Positions 55,102 to 63,800 of a stretch of DNA of 64,000 bases are shown here, piece after piece (the stretch's first letter is position 1; the number at the start of each line of letters is the position of its first letter). A program made the position numbers and the translations under genes. The notes beneath the pieces were generated by a model. It saw only the letters and a program-made list of their open reading frames with translations. It was not told the origin of the DNA and did not search any database. Source of the DNA: S010-25 sp964441285 (GTDB taxonomy: Bacteria > Pseudomonadota > Gammaproteobacteria > SZUA-229); NCBI GenBank assembly GCA_964441285.1, contig CAYTUK010000001.1:62001-126000 (forward strand), in the 5' to 3' direction.

Positions 55102-55648
55102 ACAGCATCATTACAGGCGACAACAAAAAGAGCCGCCTGAACTTAATATTACAACTTTTCTTAATCTGATGGTTGTGCTTGTACCTTTTCTGCTGATAAC
55201 AGCGGTATTCTCGCGGATTACTATTCTTGAACTGAAACTGCCAACAGGTGCAGGTGCTGGAGCTAGCCAGAAACAGCAATTGAGTATTGAGGTGATTGTG
55301 CGTAAGACTGGTATTGATATTGGTAATGGTAAACAGGTGCTTGTGCACTTACCTTTACTCACGAATGAACAGTTAGGCAAGTCTGTCAGGGTAATGGATG
55401 ACGGTTTTATTAATCATTATGATCTGAAAAAACTTGATAAATATCTGATTGGAATAAAAGAAAAATACCCGAAAAAAACCGATGCATTGGTATTAATGGA
55501 ACCGGATATCGAATACCGTGTATTAATTTCTGTGATGGATGCGGTACGATCTGGTTTTATTCGTAAGAAAAATAATGCAGGCCAACCTGTTAATGTATTA
55601 CAGCAGCTCGTACTGTTTCCTGATATATCCATTGGAGATGCGCCATGA
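55094..55648 (+). CDS. exbD: ExbD-like protein with Asn in place of the conserved membrane Asp
   Basis: A 184-residue protein from ATG 55094, within the end of exbB (8-base overlap). The membrane helix reads LNITTFLNLMVVLVPFLLI, aligning to INVTPFIDVMLVLLIIFMV of E. coli ExbD. Thus the functional Asp25 of ExbD corresponds to Asn24 here (codon AAT at 55163-55165). The periplasmic domain continues with LPTGAGAGASQKQ and is about 50 residues longer than ExbD. It is probably an unequal partner of the next ExbD in a heterodimer. Confidence 0.85.
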   Translation: MARQHHYRRQQKEPPELNITTFLNLMVVLVPFLLITAVFSRITILELKLPTGAGAGASQKQQLSIEVIVRKTGIDIGNGKQVLVHLPLLTNEQLGKSVRVMDDGFINHYDLKKLDKYLIGIKEKYPKKTDALVLMEPDIEYRVLISVMDAVRSGFIRKKNNAGQPVNVLQQLVLFPDISIGDAP

Positions 55649-56145
55649 ACCAGAATAGACGTATGAAGCGTATGTCACGCAATAAAAAACTTAATCCTGG
55701 TAGCGGTTTAAATCTGGTTTCATTAATGGATGTCTTTACTATTTTAGTTTTTTTTCTACTGGTTAATTCTGGTTCCAGTGATGCGATGGAACCCCCAAAG
55801 AATATTAAATTACCTGATTCGGTGGTGCAGACAAAACCGCGTGAAACGGTTGTCGTTATGATTACTGATCAGCAAATACTGGTGCAGGGAAAAGTTGTTA
55901 TTACGACAAAAGAAGCACTTGACTCAAAAGCATCTGTTATTAATGCGATAAAAAATAGATTGTTATTACAACGTAAGAAAATAATTGGTCTGACAACAAA
56001 ATCCATTGCTCAGAGTAAAGAAATCACTCTGCTGGCAGATCGTACGATCCCATTTAAATTGATGAAAAAGGTGATGTCTAGTTGTACCAGCGCGGGTTAT
56101 GGGGAAATTTCGCTCGCTGTTATTCAGAAAGCCAATAAAAAATAG
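55645..56145 (+). CDS. exbD: ExbD-like protein with conserved membrane Asp
   Basis: A 166-residue protein overlapping the previous gene by 4 bases. The basic N-terminus is followed by a membrane helix LNLVSLMDVFTILVFFLLVNSG with the conserved Asp29. A periplasmic domain (about 55-166) starts IKLPDSVV. Together with its neighbour it forms an ExbD pair in which only this one keeps the proton-relay Asp. It resembles AglS/AglQ of Myxococcus in being one of two adjacent ExbDs. Confidence 0.88.
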   Translation: MNQNRRMKRMSRNKKLNPGSGLNLVSLMDVFTILVFFLLVNSGSSDAMEPPKNIKLPDSVVQTKPRETVVVMITDQQILVQGKVVITTKEALDSKASVINAIKNRLLLQRKKIIGLTTKSIAQSKEITLLADRTIPFKLMKKVMSSCTSAGYGEISLAVIQKANKK

Positions 56146-56181
56146 ACCGTATAATTAAGGATGTGTAAATAGAGCATTATT

Positions 56182-57543
56182 GTGTCTGACGATATTTCAA
56201 AACAACAGGATGAAGTTAATCGTAAGATTAGTGAGGCCTATGATCGTCTCGAAGCAATACAAAATGAGGAAGATGACCATAGCAAAACTTTAGAACGGCT
56301 AAGTAAACAACGCCAGCGTTTTGCTGTATTAAGTGAAATTAGTGACCAGTTTGAAAAGTTGGATAAACTGGGTGGTGAGTACCTGTTCTGGGGTGAAAAT
56401 TATGATCGGGAACAGGTTGATGCACAGCAGAAAAGGGTTCGCAATCTAATTGTTAATTATGATGCCCATGTGCAGACATTATGTGACGAGAAACGTGAAC
56501 GTGAAGGAAGTCGAGAAAGTCTGACGGCAAAAATTAATATTCTCAATGCCGAGACCATGAGTCTACAGGAGCGTGAAGACGAACAGATGGATGAGTTTGT
56601 CATTGAGCGCGAAATGGATGAAATACCTTTTCGTGAAATGATGATGCCGTGGAATCATAATGGGGCAGATGAAAAGCAGTTCAGAAAAGTTCTATTTATA
56701 GTACTGCTTGTTGCTATTGTTGCCGGTATTTTAATCCCGTGGTGGAAAATACCCGTACCAGATCGTATTGCTGCGGTAAAAGTTCCACAACGACTTGTAC
56801 AATTACTTATTAAGGAGATGCCGTCACCACCTAAAATAAAGGCTAGAAAGAAAACAGAGAAACCCAAAGAAAAGTTAAGCAAGAAGAACAAGAAGAGCAG
56901 CTCGCCAAAACCAGATAGAACTAAAATTGCGCGTAAAAAAGTGCAACATGCTGGTTTACTTGCATTTAAGGATGATTTTTCTGACCTGATTGATGATAAG
57001 GCAGATAAAAAACTGGGAGCAGCAACGAAGCTTAGCCGAGGCCAGGGTAAACGGTCACGGAAAGTTACGCGCTCTCTGGTGACTGCTGATGCCGGTGTAT
57101 CCAGTGGCGGCATTAATACTGCATCACTGAGTCGTAATGTTGGTAATGGTGGTGAGAGCATGGGTGGGATAAAATTCTCACACATAAAAAATTCTATTGG
57201 CACAGGCTTTGCTGGTCAGGATCGTCCGCTGAGTAATGGCCCCAGCCCTTCACGTACCGACGAAGAAATTCAGATTGTATTCGACCGCTATAAAGCGGCA
57301 CTGTACCGTATTTACAACCGGGAATTACGGAAGAACCCCACCTTACAGGGTAAAATGGTGCTTAAACTAACCATTGAACCTGACGGTAAGGTGTCCGCAT
57401 GTACGGTTGATTCCAGTGATATGAATGCGCCTGAACTGGATCAGAAGATTTCTTCTCGGGTGAAGCGGTTTAATTTTGGTGCCAAAGCCGGGGTACCAGC
57501 AATTACTATTTTGTATCCGATTGATTTTCTGCCCGCAAGTTGA
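56182..57543 (+). CDS. TonB-like protein with AgmX/PglI-type C-terminus and cytoplasmic coiled coil
   Basis: A 453-residue protein from GTG 56182. Unusually, about 165 acidic, coiled-coil-like residues precede the single membrane helix (about 169-187). A Lys/Pro-rich linker (KARKKTEKPKEK, about 214-250), a flexible region, and a C-terminal domain (about 355-453: EEIQIVFDRYKAALYRIYNREL, then GKMVLKLTIEPDGKVSACTV) follow. The last domain matches the AgmX/PglI C-terminal pattern found in gliding-motility proteins GltG/GltJ and is TonB-like. It would couple the ExbB/ExbD motor to the periplasmic TPR proteins. Confidence 0.83.
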   Translation: MSDDISKQQDEVNRKISEAYDRLEAIQNEEDDHSKTLERLSKQRQRFAVLSEISDQFEKLDKLGGEYLFWGENYDREQVDAQQKRVRNLIVNYDAHVQTLCDEKREREGSRESLTAKINILNAETMSLQEREDEQMDEFVIEREMDEIPFREMMMPWNHNGADEKQFRKVLFIVLLVAIVAGILIPWWKIPVPDRIAAVKVPQRLVQLLIKEMPSPPKIKARKKTEKPKEKLSKKNKKSSSPKPDRTKIARKKVQHAGLLAFKDDFSDLIDDKADKKLGAATKLSRGQGKRSRKVTRSLVTADAGVSSGGINTASLSRNVGNGGESMGGIKFSHIKNSIGTGFAGQDRPLSNGPSPSRTDEEIQIVFDRYKAALYRIYNRELRKNPTLQGKMVLKLTIEPDGKVSACTVDSSDMNAPELDQKISSRVKRFNFGAKAGVPAITILYPIDFLPAS

Positions 57544-57892
57544 TTTCTCATCAAATTTGTCAATTTTTCGCCATATACTGTGCGAATTATTTCTTTCTTA
57601 CTATAATTTATGCGTGAGTGTGGCTTCACCGCAAATGTTAATCGTGTTCGGCCAATAAAATGGTAAATAAAAATAATTATTACTGAAACGAATGAAAAGG
57701 CTACCCATGGTTAAAAACCCGCGGTGAATACATCCCTGTCGGCTCGACACCCGTATCGCTGCGGCTGACGGTCTTGAATAATGGGTAGCCTTTTCATCTG
57801 TACTGTTAGTCTATCCGCGTGTTTATATCTGCGTTTTTTAAGATTTAACCCGGGCTTTATAAGGAACGTTTAAGTCAGTCGGCGAGCTATAT
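57544..57892. other. Intergenic region between the TonB-like gene and the giant surface protein
   Basis: There is no gene in these 349 bases. It contains dispersed repeat copy F (57680-57811). After the repeat, TAAGGAACG at 57860-57868 is a possible ribosome-binding-like stretch. The region between 57544 and 57679 shows no structure that I can name. Confidence 0.5.
57680..57811 (+). repeat. Dispersed 132-bp inverted-repeat element, copy F
   Basis: The ends are TTACTGAAACG and CTGTTAGT. The arms ATGAAAAGGCTACCCATGGTT and AATAATGGGTAGCCTTTTCAT pair nearly perfectly. The core is GCGGTGAATACATCCC, GGCTCGACACCCGTATCG and GACGGTCTTGAA. The right end is about 80 bases before the giant surface protein start. 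Confidence 0.88.
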
Positions 57893-60800
57893 TTGTATAG
57901 TAATCAAACTAAAAATTTATTCTGGACGCGACTGACTGCTTTATTATTTGCTGGCTGCCTTTTGCTATTGCCAGTACAAAATGCACTGGCGGTCGCCAAC
58001 ATTGTCACTGGTAGTTCATTCACTTCGGCAGACCCTGCCCGCAGTAATGCCTATATGGATGCTGGAGGGACCTGGAATGGTGCGACTGAGGTCACCAATA
58101 CTACTGGCGATACGCTGACACTGACGCTGCAAAATACGGCAACAGGACCAGTGTCAACGGACAGTGCATTTAATTTCGCTTTAACGGTAAATGTAAACAG
58201 CGGTTTTCGTTTACCGACATCACCTGTTGTTGTTACAGTGACGAGTTTTACCGGTACGTGTCCATTAATCAACAGTGTAACGGCAACTCAGGCAGGAGGT
58301 GTCGGCACACCTGTTACGGTTAACTTTCCTACGAACACCCGCATTGAGCCGGGATGCAGTTATAATCTTGATTTGAGTTTAACCACGGATAGCGTGGCTC
58401 CATCGGTGGCTGCTGGTTTCTATAATATTGATTTTAATCTCCGTTATAACAAAATCAATAATACTGCCAACAGTGTACACACACAGAAACAAACGCAGAG
58501 TGTGGAGGTTCGAAAAGGCGAAATTGCGCTAATTAAAACGGCGGTTACACCGTTAGCCGGTGATGGTGATACCGTTGAATATACAGTGTCTTTGTTAGGC
58601 GCAGGTGAAGGCGGTGTTTTTCACGTTGTATTAAATGATGTGTTATCCGCGGATCTAAGTAATTTGGTGATTGTGCCAGTGGGCGGCCTGGCGACTGACC
58701 CCAGTCTGGGCAACCCGCTGATTATTCCATATATCGCGGCTAACCAAACGGTTAAGTTTTCTGTTTTTGCCAGGGTTAAAGTTAATCCTAATGCCGCTTC
58801 CTGTCCATTATTGCGCAATGATGCCACTGCCACTGAGCGTCTGGGCGGTAGCAGTACCTTCTTTGATATTATCCCCTATAACTTACAGAACCCGTTTTTA
58901 GATTACACCGCACCAGTGATTAATATACCGTTTGGAACGACAGGGGTGAAGGTGATAGTACCGGTAAAAAATACTGGTACGGGCATTGCAAAAAATATCA
59001 GTATCAAAGCGGCCAATCTGATGGCTTACACCATTGCGATTGACTCGGTAGCCTCGCCGAACTGGTCGTATGCTGCGGGGGTGTTTACCCACATTGGCAC
59101 ACTGGCGGCTGGTGTCAGTGACAACATTGTCTTTACTGCCAGTGTTAACAGTTGTCCACCACCTGCGGATAGAAATCTAAACTGGATTCCGGCGTATAAG
59201 AATGCCTGTGGTACCAGTTTTTTCCCGCCATTACGTTTTTCCAGTATTGCAACCGGTAATTTACCGACGGTAAATGTAACCAAGTCAACGGTTGCCAATG
59301 CTTTGAATATTGGACAGGCAGGGAGTTACAGGCTCAGTATTGGGGGTAATAACATTGTTAGTCTGCCCGATGATGGTGTCCCAACGAATAAGGATTTTGC
59401 CGTTACTGATACGTTGCCAGCGGGGATTACCGCAGCAAAGATAAAGCTGATACCAACAGGTACCATTGTGCTGGTAAACGGTTTGCCTTATACCGCAGGC
59501 ACGGTGATTCCCGATCAGGCAACCATCACCTGGCGTGGTGATCGCGTTGACTTGCTTGCGCTGCCGGTATTGAAAATTGATTATACGGCGGGTGCTGCAG
59601 GAGTGTGTCCGGTTGGGCAGAGTATTCGTAATTCAGCCACTATGAATTATGCTGCTTGCAGTATCAGTAATACCAGTCTGGCCAGTTTTATTCTCAACGA
59701 GAGTCCGGCAGGTGGTGCAGTATTAAATATTAATGTTGGTGGTGACGGTAATTTTGAAGCCGGTGCCCGTGACACGAACGGCATTGCGCGGGATCAGCCG
59801 CGTGAAGGTGAGCCGATTCCATTTACCGTCAATTACACTTTCCCCGCCGGGTTTACCGGTACCTGGTCTGGTAGTCGTTACCGCGCAGCATTACGCTCTA
59901 ATGTGGCCACTGGGGTGCCGCTAGTACTGACTGATAATCGCACCAGAGTGCATTTACAGATTTCACGCATCAGTGATGGGGTTTCGGTCTGTAATCTAGA
60001 CTTAAATCCGGCCACCGATTTTACTGGGGGGGGTGGCAATGGACCGCTGGTTATTCCTGACCTGGGTGCCATATCCGGTTGTAGCCTACCTGCCAATATG
60101 CAAAATCATACCATGGTATTGACTTATTCGGCGACCTCGCCTGAAGGTAATCTGGACAGCAATCGTAATCCACTTAATGATAATAACGTTGGTTCATATC
60201 TTGAAAATACCCAACTCACTGTTAGCGGTGGTTCGCTTAGTTGTCTGGGTAATACTACATTTGAACAGGCGGTGAATGTCAATATTGAACGTGCGGTACT
60301 GGGTTTAACTGCAACATTGAATAATGGTGACCCAGTTTCTGTGTGTGCAGTGGTTCCGGCATCACTGAATGTTACTGGGCCGGCAGTGGATACATCGGCT
60401 GAAAATATTCAGCTGCAATTTAATGCAGCCAATTTTGAATTTATGAATGCGGCAGGTAGTCCAGGTAATCTAACGACTGATCTGGCTTATAAGGGTTCAT
60501 TGGCAGCGTTGGGTTTTTCGGCTTCAAAAACTGGCGCAGATATTTTTATGACACCTGCAGCCAGAACTTCAGTGGTAAATGCTGATGGCAGTGTCAGTTT
60601 CTTTGTTCGCTTACGGGATTCAATGGTACCCAAAACGCTCTCGGCAAAAGTGAGTTATGACAGCCATCATACGGCACCTGACGGTAGCCCAACAGATGTG
60701 GATCGTGATTACAATGTTGCGATTAATGCAACACCTTTTAAGGTTCTGAGTGGCAAGCTAAAAATGGAATTTTTCCCACCGGATATTATTCTACAGGATT

Positions 60801-63800
60801 CATCGGCTTATAATTTCCGTGTGCAAGTGGCCAATGTAGGCACCGGTACAGCGGTGAATGCCCGTTACCGTATTACGCTACCAGCCGGGATGCGGTTTGA
60901 TAGTGCTAATGTAACACCCTTCTCACCCACAGGATTTAATTTTAGTGGCCAGACTATTGAATGGGATCTGGGTAGTATGCCGGCAGGCAAGGTGATAAAT
61001 ATTAATATTAACACCAGCATAGACCAGACCACCTGCTTCCAGAAGACGGACACTTCGGGAAACCTGCTGGAAACAATCACGTCACAAAATGAATGGGGTT
61101 GTGGCAGCCCAATTGTCAATACCATAAAAAAACCTGCGCTTATCGTTGCGCCCAACCAGTTGCTGGTTCGTCACGATTCAACCAGTAGTTTTTGCAAATT
61201 ATGTAATCAGGGTGAAGTCCATTTAATTGTACTGAACAATGGCGGGGTATTATTAACCAATGTCAATGTGGTCGAAAACCTGCAGAACTCCGGTCTGACC
61301 TATGTGCCCAACTCCATGCATTATCTGGTGGATGGGGTTGCTGGCGCTGCACCGCTGGCAGAACCGGTGGTCAGCGGCCCCAGTGGAGAATTAATTACCT
61401 GGACCCCAACACAGATTCCTGAACTGGCAAGCTTATACAGCGCTTTCAATACGGCTCCTAACACCCCACAGAAAATCGAAATTATTTACAAGGTGCAGCG
61501 AAATACAGCGAAAGGTTTTAATGAAGAAGGCTTAAGCAGTGCTAACCGAACGATTTCTGCAACGGCCACCTACGGTTTATTCTGTGATATTAATGCGACG
61601 AATCCGAGCCGGACAACCGTTAACAGTGCGGCGTTTGAGCTGCCTATCAAGCAACCGGTGCCAATCGTCACCAAGCAGGCGCGTAATGTGGATGCCAATC
61701 AGCCTGCATCGGCCTATGCCGGTACGGTGTATGGCGGTACCGACGATGATGTGATCTGGCGAGTAAAAGTGACCAATAATGGCCCACAGAGTCGAGCCGG
61801 TCTGGAAGATTTGTTAGTTAATGACACCATTGGTGGCAACTTTACTCTTAGCCAGATCTGTAATTCAGAGGCAAATGCAACCAGTGCCGCCAACGGTACC
61901 CCGGCAGATGGCATTAACTGTATAAGTAATCCGACAGCATTGACGGCTACACTTGATGTTGCTGATCCGTTTGGTAACCCGAATAATGATGAACCGGGCA
62001 GTTTTATTGACACCTTACAAGGGGGCGAAACCTTTATTTATTTTGTCGGTAAAATTCAAAATACCTGTGCCAATCACACAAATAATACAACTATTCAATG
62101 GGGCTGTCAGGCAAACAGTCCGCCACAGGGTGGCATTAGCACACCGGCATCCAGTGGCGGGCAGGTGCCATTTTTCAGTAATGCCGGTAGCGCAAATTTG
62201 AGCACCGCTGTCAATCCGGCCGGGGTGTTAATCAGCCAGTCGATTACTGGCAGTAATAGTGCGCAGCCACTGGGCAGTAAGGGAATTTTAACCATCAGAA
62301 TCCGGAATCAGTCGGGAGGCACGGTGCGAAATATTGCACTGGACGATTTATTACCTGCTGGCTATGCCTTTGACCCAACGCTGAAGTCGGCGGTGGTAAG
62401 CCCGGCATTTGGGAATTATAGCGGCATGATTGATACCGTTACCCTGACCAATCCACAGGCCAGCCCGGAAAATAATACCCATCCCGCATTCAGCTTAAGC
62501 AGTTCTACAGGGGCAGCACCACAGAACAATCTATTGCGGCATGGCGATATATTAACCCTTACCCTGGGCGTTATCCGGGTGAATAATTTTGACATTGTCG
62601 CTAACCCGATTGTGCGGGTAGAAAATAGTGGTGATGGCAGCGACCCGGCCTATGTCACACCCTTAAATAATGCACTGTCAGTTACTTTTCAGAATACCTG
62701 TGGTAAGGCTTTGTTACCGAGTCCGGCGACAAAAAATTTATCCATAACGGTCAATCCTGCCGACCTGGATATTAATATCAATCCATCGAATCCTGACCTG
62801 ATTTATATATTAAGCGATCCGACAGCGACGCTGAATCTGTCCGTGGTAGTGAAAAACAATGGCGGCAATGATGCCCATGATTTTTATACACTGGTGACCA
62901 CTGGCAGTGGTTTAAATGTCACTACAATGCCATCAGGCTGTAGTGTTACCACCAATCCACCACCCCGTGCTGTCTGGAAACCGGCATTACCAGCGACCGC
63001 AACCGTGTATCAATGTACCAGCAACAATCCGATACCACCAGGGCAGAGTAATACCTTTACCTTCAAGGTACAGAAGTCAGGTACCGGTGCCGATTTAACC
63101 TTCCGCGCTGATGTCGTGGGTGAGATTACTCAGGCTGATGGTACGCCGCTGACTTTTCCCGCGCCGGATACCGCGACCATTACTAACACGGCTAATAACT
63201 ATTCACTGGATTCGATTCGTGCCCGCCTGATTGGTTTTAACCTGACTAAAGTGTTACAGGGGAACTGTAGTGAAAATAATCCACCTGGGGTGAATTCAAA
63301 TGTACAGATCGGCGAAGACTGTACTTATCGGATGGAAGCGGGCTGGTTTGGTTTTGCCACACCGGGTTTTGGCAGCATCAAGATTCAGAATATCAGTATT
63401 ACCGATAGTATTCCCAGTGGTCAGGGGTATTTGTCAGAAAATACCAGTAACAGCAGCACGGGTATTGGCGCGATTAACACTAGCCCAGCAACATTGAACC
63501 CGCTGGACCAACCAACAGCTATTAGCTGGAAGTTTGGTTCATTAATAAAGGATGAAACCTTTAGTGTCGATCTGCTAACGCGAACTCTGAATAAACCACT
63601 GAATTCCTCCGCCGTGCCGAATCTGCAGGCAGCAAACAGAGCGGATACGGTTAATGCCAGTTTTGATGTGGTTTTTAATGCTAAGAAATTTACTTTTAAC
63701 AACTTAACACCAGGCTATCCACCAATAGCCAAACGCCAGGTGACGGTTACAGTAACCGAGCCGAAGCTGCTGGTAACAACTACGGTCTGTAATGAATCAC

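Noticed and set aside
15566..57811. Dispersed repeats as a CRISPR array
   Set aside because: Copies are 132 bp, kilobases apart, in both orientations, without regular spacers or cas genes.
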